From positions 1,116,001-1,180,000 of the forward strand of contig NW_025791658.1 of NCBI RefSeq assembly GCF_921293095.1: a stretch of 64,000 nucleotides of DNA. Direction: 5' to 3'. The translations under genes and the position numbers were made by a program. Every line of letters starts with the position of its first letter. Position 1 is the stretch's first letter. A model generated the notes under the pieces. It searched no databases. It saw only the letters and a program-made list of their open reading frames with translations, and was not told the DNA's origin. Source of the DNA: Ischnura elegans (taxonomy: Eukaryota; Arthropoda; Insecta; Odonata; Coenagrionidae). Positions 1-11,287 of this stretch are shown in pieces.

Positions 1-604
1 TTGTGGTGTTTGTGAGTAGATTCAGGCCCTGTACCAGTACGCTTGTGAGTGCCATTGGGCTATCATGTTATGAAAAAAATATACAAAAGGTTGCAAATTG
101 TTGAATATTCTACATCTTCATCTACATAATACCCTGAGACCCACCTCTATGGTTTTTGGCCGGGGGGTGATCAATCACCAGCATGCAAGCATGCAATTGG
201 ATTCCCACATGCACCACCACACGGTCCAAAAAACGTCACGTGTACTAAAAAATTGCACTACCATATGTTGTTAGAAATAATAATAAAATTAAGAAACATG
301 CATTAGGTTTTACATGGGTTAGTAGGCTACCCTACAAGTCATGCAATATATTTATGAGTTCTATCGCTGCCATTTTAATCTCCCATTGATCGTGGAAAAA
401 AAGAATTTCTGAATCTGTCTGTTCTACAATCTATCTCTCTTATTTTATTTATATCATCTGATCTTCCGTAGTATGTTGGCGTCCGTAAGATATGGTCAAC
501 TTCGTTAGAAAAGACACTGCTCTTGAATTTATCTAAAATGTTTAGTCTATTTTACTATGAGGGACAGAGATCAGGGAAACATGTCTTTATAATCACCTAT
601 TAAA
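1..604. other. Unassigned AT-rich flank
   Basis: No convincing coding region, RNA gene or terminal inverted repeat is visible. The stretch is upstream of the plus-strand Toll-like gene and could hold its promoter or an untranslated first exon, because the first coding exon is preceded by a splice acceptor. I cannot place a start site. Confidence 0.4.
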
Positions 605-860
605 ACTTGCTAAGGTCGGAAAGTTTTCTTCGTTTGATAAGGTATTAATAATTCTTATTAAAGCCAAGCGCTACCAGCTAGCAGGGTATTCTGCTACCTG
701 CTAGCATCCTGCGTTGTATCAGCGCTCAAAGCCTCGCTCCAAGGTCTCCTCACTTGCGGTAGCGGGAACCACAACGGCGTCACAAGGAGTTTTCCCGGCA
801 TTCATACTCGCGTTCCCGGCATTCGCCGTCGCGTTTTCGCGCGCTTAAAATTTTTACGTT
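605..860 (+). repeat. Dispersed repeat, copy 1 (inverted relative at 32.9-33.1 kb)
   Basis: The segment with AAGGTCGGAAAGTTTTC, then GCCAAGCGCTACC and the near-palindrome CTAGCAGG...CCTGCTAG recurs in reverse orientation at about 32930-33112 (GCCAAGCGCTACCTGCTAG on the minus strand). Two diverged copies in opposite orientation indicate an interspersed repeat. I see no coding content and cannot assign a class. Confidence 0.5.
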
Positions 861-1434
861 TCCTTTAATCGCGAAAAATAGATATCGCCATATAAAAATC
901 TAAATGCATGAAATACGTACTCTAGGATTAATAATCTTTCGATTTAGGCAATAAAAAATAATAGGAGACCATCCTATTACTGTTAGTCAACAATTGCTTG
1001 TAGGTTTGTTTACACACATATAGGGATGTTTATGTTGATATATGATTTTTAGGTGAAGTTAGCTTGCATGAAATGCTTTAAATATTATTTTTGTGTTTAA
1101 AATATGTTTTTGCTACTGAAATGATTTAGTTGTTGAAATGAAGCCCAATCATTAAATTGGTTTTAACAAGAGAAATCACGCAGTATTTACCAACTTGATA
1201 TCTTTTTCAGTGTAACCAACTCAAAATATAATAACTTAACATTACAATCAATTTATTAGTGAAATTTTATATATTTATTTTGTTATCCGGGGCTGAGACA
1301 AATTAAAAAAAACAAATATCATTAAAATAAGTACAGACGTTTTCGAGTAATAAATGCTGTAAGTAACACGATTTTTTTATTAACTTGTATAGATTATTAT
1401 TAATATTATTTTAATTTTATTTCAGGTTCAAAGA

Positions 1435-2876
1435 ATGTCTGGAGCTACGAAGCGCGGCATCTGCACAGGACGGAGATACTTTTATATCGTCACAACCGTC
1501 ATATCCATCATGGGTTGCTCTTCCGAAAAATTGGCAACTGATAGAGAAGATGGGGTTATGATGGGCTTTCATTGTGAAGCTGAGCCCAGGTGTCTCTGCT
1601 TCGAAATGAAGAGTCCAAATGCTATTATCGTCTGCGAAGACAAGGTTTTTCTAAGCCGAAGGATAGGATTAGGTGCGCCGGTGTACTATGTAATGGAATG
1701 CATGGGCGAAATCGAGATAGACCCATATCATTACCTCCCAATGATACTATACGCCCACTTCTCAGCGCCTTCCATTATGTACAGAGATAGTGCCCGTTTG
1801 GATGTGTCTAATTGCTCAGCTCCGTCCCGTAGTCAGTCAGTGTTATTTGGAGCTTTGAGTACAGGTTCTATTGGAGGCTGGAGAGACCTTTCTCTGGAAA
1901 TTCTCACGATAATCTGCCAGCAGTCGAAAAATGTCCACCTTTCCAAGCAGCATTTGAGTGGCCTGAAGCAACTGAAGAGGCTTATACTCATCTGTCCAAA
2001 GTTGGCGAAATTAGACGAGGACCTTCTCTCTGGGACATCAAAACGGCTGGAAAAGCTTCAAATCGAGAGTACACAGGTGCGAGATTTGCCGGAAAGATTT
2101 TTCGCGGATATGGAAGCGATGAAGTCGTTATATCTTCGGAAAAACAAGCTCAAGTCACTCGGACGCAGTTTTCTGAGCAGTATGCGGAGTTTAGAGATTA
2201 TTGATCTCAGTAAAAACGAGATAAAAAGCTTAGACGACGACGTTTTCCTCCAAACGGAGAAGTTGTCTCATGTCCAATTATCAGAAAACTTGCTCACAAC
2301 ATTACCGACGAGCTTATGTAGCCTAAGAAAACTTAAATTTCTCTTAGCAGAATACAACAGGATAACTTTCATCCCTCAGGAATGTTTGTGCAACATGCCG
2401 CGCCTGTCTCTTGTTTCCCTCAAGGGTAACAAACTTGTAACTTTGGGACAGGCACCAACCTACAAAAAAGTATTGAGTTCCAATGAAACGTTTCCGAACT
2501 CATCTTCAATTCAAGAAAAACCTGCAAACTTAAATAATGCATGGATCGGCACATCATTGATAGAGGATCTTTGTCTAGGCAACAACCTCTTATCTTCCCT
2601 ACCAGATGATGCTTTCTACGGTATGGACGGACTTCAATTCTTGAATATTTCCAGCAACAGAATCACTTACTTGCCTCAAGACATCTTTTCCCGGAACAAA
2701 AATCTGATCGAACTTCTAGCTTCGAATAGTCTCTTCGCCAACGTTCCGGCGGCACTGCTGAGGAACAACACCAGACTAGATAAATTGGACCTATCCCACA
2801 ATTTCATTGAAACGCTAGACTTGGATTTCTTCAGTGCGTCGACTTCATTGTGCTACATATATATCAACGACAACAG
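1435..2876 (+). CDS. Toll-like LRR protein, coding exon 1 (plus copy)
   Basis: This exon encodes about 480 residues. A hydrophobic stretch at residues 15-27 (YFYIVTTVISIMG) fits a signal peptide. Cysteines at about 47, 53, 55 and 67 form an N-terminal Cys-rich segment. From about residue 170 there are repeated LRRs of the LxxLxLxxNxL type, for example around LEIIDLSKNEIKSL and LQFLNISSNRITYL. The start is chosen because TTTCAGGTTCAAAGAATG is conserved at the same place in the paralogue, which also shows that a 5' untranslated intron ends at 1425. The donor at 2877 (CAG/GTTTGC) is chosen by alignment with the paralogue and leaves phase 2. Reading on instead gives only 12 more residues to a stop at 2911. 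The exon is fully open, unlike its paralogue. Confidence 0.88.
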
Positions 2877-2943
2877 GTTTGCATCAGGTAGTTTTCAGGG
2901 TCGAGTCGAGTAGTTTCGTTCAAGGAGCTGTCGAGGCCAGTAA

Positions 2944-3405
2944 AGCCTAAATCACACTATCATTTTTTTCGTCGCGAAAGTGATCACTATCGGGATCACT
3001 TACCCCGTCGCGAAAAGCGATCGCCCTAGTGATCATTTTTATTAATCACACGGTCCCTCCCGCCGTCGCATTTCACATCATTTCCAGCATCACAGCTCGT
3101 TGTCATAGGACCCGCATCACGAAAATATGTACAGCGTGTTTGCTTATTTATGTCGTTCCCACATTTGTCAAACGCTGCGCTGCAATCACATCATACGGGC
3201 ATGCGTTCTGATTGGCTGATATGGGGTTTTAGGGACGGTATAAAGCGACGGAAAAGGCGACAGGACGAGTGATGAAATGCGGCGATGGGAATCTTCATCG
3301 CGATCGCGAAAAAGAATTGCCCATGGCGATCATTTTGACGATCACCCTAGTGATGGCGATAGTGATCGCTTTCGTGACGAAAAAAATGATCATGTGATTC
3401 AGGCT
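2944..3405. mobile_element. MITE with ~49-bp terminal inverted repeats, in intron 1
   Basis: The left end AGCCTAAATCACACTATCAT continues as TTTTTTCGTCGCGAAAGTG. It is matched, inverted, at the right end (…CATGTGATTCAGGCT) with about 44 of 49 positions identical. The interior contains further GTGATC/GATCAC palindromic pieces and no transposase. No clear target duplication is seen. It lies just inside the intron, about 67 bases after the exon 1 donor. Confidence 0.75.
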
Positions 3406-3822
3406 CAAGTTCCTAAATTTGCCGTAAAGAAATGCTATTCAGGTAATGACGTTTATAACACTTCTCTGGTGTCCCTTCGGTTCGAAGTCTGCATGGCGTA
3501 TGCCGATGTTTTGTTGGGAGACATAACCAACATCACCAGGGCTGATGATGATGATGAGTTGTGACCAGGTTGAAAACCCGAAAAGCTTTTATCCATGGAA
3601 TTCACCGCGAGAAGCTCAGATTCGTCTTAGGTAATTGTGTCGTTTTTGATGTCGATACGTCGTTCCAACGCCTTGACCTGGGGATTTCAGCTCGCTGTAT
3701 ACGTAGCAGTCAATCACCATAGTCATCGAGGTGGGCGCCGATTACCTCTTAGTCATCCGCTGAGTCTTGCCGTCTTCCGACTTGGCGATGTATTTGGAGT
3801 AATCTGAGTGGACCGCCTCACA

Positions 3823-4380
3823 GTGGGCTTAAATCGAAAAAAGCTGGACAAAACCTCAGAATCGAATTTCTTTGTGCGAAAATTGAAACTTTACACGGAT
3901 GATGTCAATAAATTAGTGCATTTTTGACGCAAAACGGTTTTTATGGGTAAATTTTTCAGGCAAATTACTTAGCCTCAAAGATGAACAAATTTCGCAAACA
4001 TTGCCCTAATTGATTTTTTTTTTCGAAATTCAGCATTTTAAAAACTAATGCCACAGCTTCTGCAATAATTCAATGGAATCAAAAATTTACAATCTAATTA
4101 TTACGAAATTTATTACTGTTAATTCTCGGCAACTTTAACGACTCGGTTGCATTACTTGTGGCCGATACGACACAAAATGACGGACCCTGTTTTTCGTCGA
4201 AATTTTGTATTCGTGCATTTTCGTGTATGATTATTAAAAAAGTATCACCGAGTTACCTCGAGATATTTACACTACTTGCGCAACAAAATCTACAGAGTAT
4301 GATACTAAAAGAAGCATTGCGACCACGTGAGACGCCGAAATTAAGATCGATTTTTCGAACGAGCGGCACAGTTCGCAGCT
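3823..4380 (+). repeat. Inverted-repeat arm A (partner at 6200-6772)
   Basis: This stretch matches 6200-6772 in reverse complement over more than 500 bases with many substitutions and small gaps. Shared landmarks are the TTTTTCGTCGAAATTTTGT block, ACCTCGAGAT, and ACAAAATCTA…GAGTATGATAC. A shorter third piece with the same TTTTTCGTCGAAATTTT block occurs at about 5390-5450. It is a dispersed repeat with no ORF that I can support. Confidence 0.7.
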
Positions 4381-4435
4381 CGCTGTTGGCCACGGTGCTC
4401 GACAGATGCCAGACCTTGAATCTTTAAAAGCAGAT

Positions 4436-5159
4436 TAATTGTATTATTATTATTAGAGTATTCTACCGATTAAGGTAGGTTTGCATGGAGTACTAAAGAA
4501 GTGATCTGGGAGCCTTCCTTTCCTTCCATTACCGCCTTCTTCAATTCACTATAAGGCCTACTCCCCTTCAATCTATCCAAAAATCCTACTCTTTTCCTTC
4601 ACCTCCCTCGTTTCCCTAACATTCTACCCTCTAACACCTTTTTCAACATCCCCTCCCCGCCGAGTACTCCCTCCATCCATACATTCTGTCTCCTCCGTAT
4701 CTCATCCAAAAGCTGCCTCTCCTCACCCACCATATCCAGCACTTCGTCGTTCCTTATCCTCTCCGTCCCTTTCACCCTCTCCATTCTTCTCCATACACAC
4801 ATCTCGAATGCCTCCAATCTTCTCTCGTCTTCTTTCCTCAGTGTCCATGTTTCGGCACCATAGAGAGCTACACTCCAAATCAAACTCTTCACTAACCTTT
4901 TCTTTAAACTCTTACATAACGATCCTCTAAGAAGCTCCTTCCTGTTCATGAACGCCTCCTTTGCTAGTGCAATTCGCTTCCTGATGTCTTTGCTCCTGTG
5001 TCCGTTGTCCTCTAATGTGCTGCCCAAATAGTTAAACTGCTTTACCTGTTCAAGTTTTTCCCCAACTACTTTGATCTTATGTCATACATTCCTCGCTCGC
5101 GATACTTTACAAAACCGCATTACCTTAGTCTTCTTGTGATAAATCCTCATCCCATACTC
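4436..5159 (-). mobile_element. LINE (non-LTR retrotransposon) 3' fragment
   Basis: Minus-strand translation at about 5027-4599 gives the C-terminal part of a LINE ORF2, with LYGAETWTLRKEDERRLEAFE, then NDEVLDMVGEERQLLDEIRRRQ and an EGRMLGKRGR-type end. These are typical of the region after the reverse transcriptase in arthropod LINEs. The 3' end has an (AAT)n-like tail at the left edge (TTATTATTATTATTAG). The copy is 5' truncated at about 5159, where Penelope-like sequence begins. A longer copy of the same family lies at 9226-10560. Confidence 0.8.
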
Positions 5160-5330
5160 AAAAACTATAAAATCTTAGTTGATGCGTATTTTTTGCGGAG
5201 TTGTCTAGATGATATCTCAATGCTTTTGGGTTTCACCTCGTGGATTTTCTTTGCGACGATAGTTTCTCCGGTATTCCAACCGGCGTCTTCAGGTCGATAT
5301 AATACCTTAGTATCACATCTCATTTCAACT
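5160..5330 (-). mobile_element. Penelope-like element end with hammerhead-like motif
   Basis: On the minus strand CTGAAGA (5292-5286) is followed by a 5-bp stem CCGGT/ACCGG with loop TGGAAT, then GAAAC (5266-5262). This matches the hammerhead core CUGANGA-helix II-GAAA. The same loop and layout occur in the 3' end of the Penelope-like element at 22155-22199. No coding sequence is attached here, so this is a fragment of an element terminus. Confidence 0.6.
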
Positions 5331-5980
5331 TCATACCATCTAATTTATTCACTTTCTTGCGATATTTATCGTCAATGCGATACAAAATATTGGACCCTGT
5401 TTTTCGTCGAAATTTTTTTTCGCGTAGGATTATAAAAAAAACGGGGCAGTCGTGGGACTGGCCGACAGAAGTGAAAACTGTAATAATTATTATCCATTTA
5501 TTTTTTATATAGATTTAATATTATTAAAGAACTAATTTTTCCAGTTACACTCATTTTTCATCCAATATTGAAATTGTTTTTTTTTCAGCAAACTGTTTAT
5601 TATTAAATTAAAAATACGATGTGTATGAATAGAAAGTAACATCATTTATACATTAAAATATAATATGATTTTATTTCCTTTATTTAATATGCTTCAAACC
5701 TATAATTGTTCACTATGCACATAAAAGAAATTGCCTTCAACTGTACTGACCTGTATTTTTATAGCGTGTACACTCCTCTGCACGTTCATGCACAAGCTCT
5801 TTATCTTTACTTAAATTATACAATATGCACTATAGATCTTTATTTTCAACTATAATATTTTTAAAACAAAAATACTTTAACAGTCTCTATATTAACAAAG
5901 TTTATTTACTATACCTAGTCAGCCTGCGCAGTTGAAATATCCATTGTAAAATATTTTTCATTGTATGAGATTGAGAGAAA
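5331..5980. other. AT-rich intron sequence
   Basis: Apart from the short repeat block near 5390-5450 shared with the inverted-repeat arms, this AT-rich stretch shows no ORF, RNA gene or terminal repeat that I can support. Confidence 0.5.
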
Positions 5981-5984
5981 AATT

Positions 5985-6056
5985 CTCACCGCCGGGGAAT
6001 CAAACCCAAGTGTCCCGCGTGACAGACGGGGAAAATGACCACTATACTACCGAGGA
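5985..6056 (-). tRNA. tRNA-Asp(GTC)-like gene or pseudogene
   Basis: On the minus strand a 72-nt tRNA-like sequence begins TCCTCGGTAGTATAGTGGTC. It has an anticodon arm CCCGT-CTGTCAC-GCGGG (anticodon GTC) and a T-loop box TTTGATTCC. A TTTTTC run follows directly and could act as a Pol III terminator. The acceptor stem has mismatches at positions 3 and 7 and the T stem has one, so it looks decayed. It may instead be the head of a tRNA-derived repeat, since it lies next to the repeat arm at 6200-6772. Confidence 0.65.
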
Positions 6057-6199
6057 TGTGATACTGAGAGACGAATTTTAAGACGGAAATGTAAATCTCG
6101 CTGTAGCGATCGCGGTGTCGGGTCGGTGACGCTCACGCGAATTCTATGCTTTTTTCCCCATCCCGCTAAAGTGCTTAACGCCGCTAAAGAAGTTTTCAC

Positions 6200-6772
6200 T
6201 TCAAAAAGACCAGGGAGTTACCTCAAAAAACCGATCTCAATTTCGGCGTCACTGGTGGTCGTAATTCCCCCGCTGGTATCATACTCTATAGATTTTGTTG
6301 TGTATGAGTTGTAAAAATCTCGAGGTAACTCCGTGATCCTTTTCTTTATTATCCTACACGTACACAAAATTTCGACGAAAAACAGAGTCCTCCATTTCAT
6401 ATCGTATCGCTTATAAATAATACAAATGAGTCGTGGATGTTGCCAAGAATTAACAGTAATAACTTTCATAATAGTATTGTAAATTTTTGTTTCTATTGAA
6501 TTACTACAGAAGGTGTGGCATTAGTTTAAAGTTGTTGAATTTCAAAAAAAAAGTTAAATGAGAGCAATATTTGCGAAATTTGTTCAAATTTTTGAGGCCA
6601 AGCAATTTCTTTAAAAAAAATTCCTATGAAAAGGCTTAGCACAAAAAAATTCACTAATGTATTGGCAAAATCTGTGCAAAGTTTCAATTTCCGCACTCAA
6701 AAAAAAATATCGATTTTGAGGTTTTCTCCAACTTTTTTCCATTTCAGCGCAATGTGCTCGTAATTCCTTTTG
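6200..6772 (-). repeat. Inverted-repeat arm B (partner at 3823-4380)
   Basis: Reverse-complement partner of 3823-4380, imperfect over about 550 bases. The two arms enclose about 1.8 kb holding a LINE fragment, a Penelope-like end and the tRNA-Asp-like sequence. Two independent insertions of the same dispersed repeat in opposite orientation would explain the layout. Confidence 0.7.
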
Positions 6773-7006
6773 CAAAGTTTACTATACCCTTCCCCACTTT
6801 CTATAATTAAACTCCCATATAATGGTTGCGGTTGTTAAGTTTTCTGAAGGAAGGGATGAAAAATATGATACTTTAAGGTTTTCGCGGAAAATGCCAATTC
6901 TTCCACATTTTGAGACAATTCATCTCAAAATGCTCCTCAATCTGATCTCTAAAATTCATATCCACCTGATCTCTATATTCCACATCAACGCTCCTCATTC
7001 GCAAAA

Positions 7007-7511
7007 TTAAGGCAAATACGCAAATTGGCATAACTTTATTAGTGTGTACCTTGGACCAATGAAATTTGATGAATGGTTACATCTTGGTATTCCTCACAGT
7101 GCCCAATGGAAATATATTCTGTATGTGGTCTCACATTCGATATATATCGAATCTCCTTTTTTCTAAAATATATCGAATTGCTATAACATATAGGATTTTA
7201 CATCCACGGGCATTGTTGACCAGGAATTATAGAGTAGATGACCATAGACTGGAATTAAAATCCATAGTACTGCGGATTTTACAGTATTGATGGCAGTATA
7301 ATCGAAATATTGATTCGATTATTAAGGCAAGTACGTAAATTGGAATAACTTAATTAGTATATACCTTGCACCAATGAAATTTGATGAATGGTTACATCTT
7401 GGTATTTCTCAGAGTGCCCAATGGAAATATGTCCTGTACATAGTCTCACATTCGATATATATTGAATATGCTTTTTCTTATAATATATCGAATTGCTGTA
7501 AAATATAGGAT
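7007..7511. repeat. Tandem direct duplication, ~190-bp units
   Basis: Two diverged direct copies, about 7007-7196 and 7321-7511, share ACCAATGAAATTTGATGAAT, GGTTACATCTTGGTATT, GTGCCCAATGGAAATAT and TCACATTCGATATATAT. They lie in intron 1 of the plus-strand Toll-like gene. No ORF is conserved between them. Confidence 0.75.
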
Positions 7512-7761
7512 AATAAATAATACAAAACTAAAATATATATAATGGTCTTTATAAGATATAAATATCCTGATGATTTTTTTTACGTGTCAGGCTTAGATTT
7601 CGGTATATTAATTTCGCGACACCACTCTTTTAAGAGGAATATATTGGAGCGTGTATATTGTTTATTTTTCATTACCAAGAAATTACCAAACTCGACTCGA
7701 TACCCAACTCTAGATCAATATGTGATTCTCGAACAACCCTAATTTTTATGTTTCATTGCAG

Positions 7762-8410
7762 GATCCGCCATTTGCCGAACAAGATATTCAAGCCATTCGA
7801 AGGAAAGCGGTGGGGATGCAAAGAATTTGTCCTTGATATGAGCAGAAATCTTCTGGAGGATGTACCTGAATTGTCGCTTCCGCTGTTAACAAACCTGAGC
7901 CTATCCGAAAATAATCTGACCTGGATAAAATATGACATATTATGGCAAGCAGGGAATCTGAAGGAGGTCAACATATCGCACAATCTGATTCACACCATAG
8001 ATGGTCGATTGGAGCTTGACGAATACCATGTACTCTTTGAAAATTATTTGCTCAATTTGGAAGTTATCGACCTATCGTCTAACCGTTTAACAGTGTTGCC
8101 AAGCATTGCTTTTTTCGCGAAAACCTTAAAACACCTCAACGTTAGCAATAACTATATCACGCAGTTTGCATTTAAACCTGAAAGAAGAGCGAGAGAAGTA
8201 AAATGTCTCCCATTCGAGACGTTTGACATGTCTGGAAACAGTTTAAAATCGGTCGAATTTTTCGGCGATAGGCTATGGCACTTTGAGAAGACGAGGTACG
8301 TGGACCTCTCCCGCAACCGGATCGAGCTGGATGGATGCTTCGAGCATGTGTATTTCCCAAGGCTCGTTTGGGGGTGCTTGACGTCCTTACGCAGGCTTCC
8401 AGCATTAGAG
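7762..8410 (+). CDS. Toll-like LRR protein, coding exon 2 (plus copy)
   Basis: This exon is 649 bases, exactly as long as its paralogue at 34962-34314. It enters in phase 2 and leaves in phase 0. The acceptor is TTTCATTGCAG/GATCC and the donor GAG/GTGAGA. It begins with RIRHLPNKIFKPF, which completes the LRR started at the end of exon 1. It continues with LRRs, including LTNLSLSENNLTWI, LEVIDLSSNRLTVLP and TRYVDLSRNRIELDGCFEH, and a Trp-Gly-Cys stretch near its end. The exon is fully open. It would need exons 3 and 4 to continue in the family frame, and those are missing from this copy. Confidence 0.88.
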
Positions 8411-8490
8411 GTGAGAAAATGGGGTGGTTTCCGATAATTTTTTCATTGCCAAAATCGAATGATCCTGGAGTACACAGGATGGTAGCTTAA

Positions 8491-8803
8491 CCCTCCTAGT
8501 GCCACGGGCCGATGTATCGGCTTTTGCTCCACGGGATAAAAGAGCCAGGAGCCGATATATCGGCTTGAGCGTAGACCAAATATTCAAACGAATATTGTTA
8601 TTATAATGATATTTATCCTTTATCCAGTGTAATAGAATATTGCAATGGACAAATAATTCATTTTTAGTAGAATGAAAATGACATTACATTGATATCTCAA
8701 ATATCAACTTCAGATTGTGTTTTGTCATAAACTGCTACTAAACTCTTACATTTAGGTGATCACTTTTCGCTAGTACCACCAAATTTCGGTGGTACTGTGA
8801 CGG
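8491..8803. mobile_element. piggyBac-type MITE flanked by TTAA
   Basis: The element is bounded by TTAA at 8487-8490 and 8804-8807. The ends CCCTCCTAGTGCCAC and (inverted) CCGTCACAGTACCAC are related imperfect inverted repeats. Two near-palindromes, GCCGATGTATCGGC and GCCGATATATCGGC, lie near the left end. There is no ORF. The TTAA duplication and CC-start termini fit non-autonomous piggyBac-like elements. It sits in the intron from which exons 3-4 of the Toll-like gene are missing. Confidence 0.65.
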
Positions 8804-9225
8804 TTAAATCATGTACTCCCGATTATCCGATAATTCGGTAGCTATTCAGCTGGTTTTCCCACTCTCACGAGCAGGTTACTCTACTCAGTGAAAACTGAAG
8901 AAAATTTAAGAAAAAGCATAATAATAACAATAATAATAATAAATAATGAGTTATTTTACTTATTTTATAGGAAGTTTTTACAAAGTAATTATAACTGTGA
9001 TCAAAGAATCAAACGTCTTCTCACGCAAACAAAACAAAGTGAAGAAAAGAATAAAACACTTTATGTGTTTTAAAATATCAAGATATTATTAAATTCCAGG
9101 CCCTGCTAATCTTATCAATGCTTGTCATCAGGTGCCTATTTGTATTTTATTTGTAGACGTACATAGTTTTTCAAATTTTATCCCACAAATTTGTTTACAA
9201 TATTTTCAAAAGTTATAAATACTAT

Positions 9226-10560
9226 AGTACTCAACCAATTAAGGTTTGTTTCTATGCAGTACTAAAGAAGTGATCTGGGAGCCCCCCTTTCCTTCCTGCA
9301 CTGCCTTCTTCAATTCACTGTAATGCCTACTCCCTTTCAATCTATCTAAAAAATCCTACTCTTTTCCTTCCCCTCCCTCGTTTTCCTAACATTCTACCCT
9401 CTAACACCTTTTCCAACATCCCCTCCCCGCTGAGTACTCCCTCCATCCATACCTTCTGTCTCCTCCGTATCTTATCTAAAAGCTGCCTCATCTTCCCCAC
9501 CATATCCTGCACTTCGTCGTTCCTTTTCCTCAATGTCCATTTAACCTTCTCCATACCCATATCTCGAATGCCTCCATTCATCTCTCGTCCCTTTTCCTCT
9601 AACTGCTCTCCTTTCCTCCCTCTCCTACTCTTGAATCTCACATTCCTCGCTTGCGTTGCTTTAAAAATCGCATTACCTTAGTCTTCTTGTGATTAAGCCT
9701 CATCCCATGCTCCTCGCTCAGCTCGTCTAACGCATCCACTGCAGCCTACAGTCCACTCGCTGACTGGCTAATCAGCGTCTGATTATCTGCGAACCATACC
9801 GCTTTAAACATAATTCCTCCCTCTTTCACTCAAACTTCCAACTAGTCCCACGATTTTCTCACCATCTCCTCAGAGTATACGTTAAAAAGCAGCGGCGATA
9901 GAGGACAGCCTTGCCTCAAACCTTGGCCAATGCGTATCCACCCACATTATCCGTCTGATACCCTCACTTGCGCAGTCTGGGCCATATACAGATTACGAAT
10001 CAGTCGTCTATCCCTCGAATCTACACCCATTCTCTTGAGAATATCCATGCACTTCACCCAGTTCACCCTATCTAACGCTTTTTAAAAATCCACGAAACAC
10101 GCATTTACGTCCTGGTAATATTCTTGTTTCCTCTCCACGAGGGACATCATTATTGCAATTGCATCACGAGTTGGCTTCCCTTTTCTAAAACCAAACTGAT
10201 CTTCGCCCAATTATTCGTTTGCCCTCGCCTCCATTCGTCTGTTCAATATCCTCAATGCCACTTTCGCCGCATGTGGTATTAGGCTGATGTTCCTATAATC
10301 TCCGCAATCCACCGCTCTCTTCGTTTTCGGTAGCGGAATCAACCGTCTTCGCGAAATCCTCCGGCCAACATCCCTCCTCATAGATCCTGCGCACTAGTTC
10401 GAAAACCCTTTTCTTACTCTCCTTCCCTGCATTCTTCAGAAGCTTACACGTGATATTGTCCGTGCCTACAGCTTTCCTAGCCTTCGTATCAAGAAGTGCT
10501 TTCTCTATCACCGAATCTAACATTCTCCCCTCAAGATTATCCTCCTCCACTGATATCCAT
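9226..10560 (-). mobile_element. LINE fragment with decayed reverse transcriptase
   Basis: Minus-strand frames give successive parts of a LINE RT: KARKAVGTDNITCKLLKNAG near 10500, then EDQFGFRKGKPTRDAIAIM, DRVNWVKCMDIL, GLRQGCPLSPLLFNVY and WFADNQTLIS (YADD-like box), then the same C-terminal region as the copy at 4436-5159. Internal stops and small frameshifts show it is dead. It is 5' truncated near 10560. The insertion lies where exons 3-4 of the plus-strand Toll-like gene would be expected. Confidence 0.85.
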
Positions 10561-11287
10561 GCGACATGGATTGGATTGACATGGATATTGCACGGATGTC
10601 AATTGTTAACCCAGGCAATGTTGTCTGGATGTTCTAGGGATATTGAGTTTTTTAGGGAAATGAGCAGTGGAAACGACGTGATTTTAATTGGTTATTGATT
10701 CTTCAGGTCCGTGGGACTGATTAACTATGTTTCAGGCTTCTTATATAATCAGGGAGGATGGAAAATATCATTAGTGTGAACATTGAAATGAACATTTATA
10801 AGGTAACAAACAGTTCACAGTTGTGTACACGACCATGCACTACGATTTTAGATTTTAGAACATAATTTTTATGCACTGCGATAATATTAAGAAATTATTA
10901 TCATCAAGAATACTCCATCGTCATTCATTATTTTCAACCAATATATTCTTTCTAAACATTATTAATTAGATTTAAACAACTGAATACATGGCTTAGTGAA
11001 AATACTTGACGACGCTCAATCATCTTGCCTGCCGTTGTGTCATCCATCTTGTTTTACGAATGTAAAACAAAACACATGTGTCCGGCGGAGGCAGAATCAT
11101 GTACTACGAAGTGCAAAGAAAAGTAGCGGTAGGTTTAAATGACATAAAATGATACTTGAAGGATAAAAATAAAAAAAACGTGAGTCTGAGTAGGATATCC
11201 ATCCTTTCCATCACGTGCAATCTTAGGGGATCAATTTGGATTCTAATTTTCCGTTTGAAATTCTAATTAATTTTTTCGTGTTTACAG
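10561..11287. other. Intron remainder, no exon 3/4 remnant seen
   Basis: I looked here for counterparts of paralogue exon 3 (LRR with SHNQIAYVP) and exon 4 (NPFVCDC) and saw none. The last intron ends with GTGTTTACAG at 11287, as in the paralogue. No other feature is supported. Confidence 0.5.

Noticed and set aside
2877-2913. Extension of plus-strand exon 1 to the stop at 2911
   Set aside because: The paralogue shows a donor at the same codon, and exon 2 completes the LRR in the correct phase. The extension has no homology.
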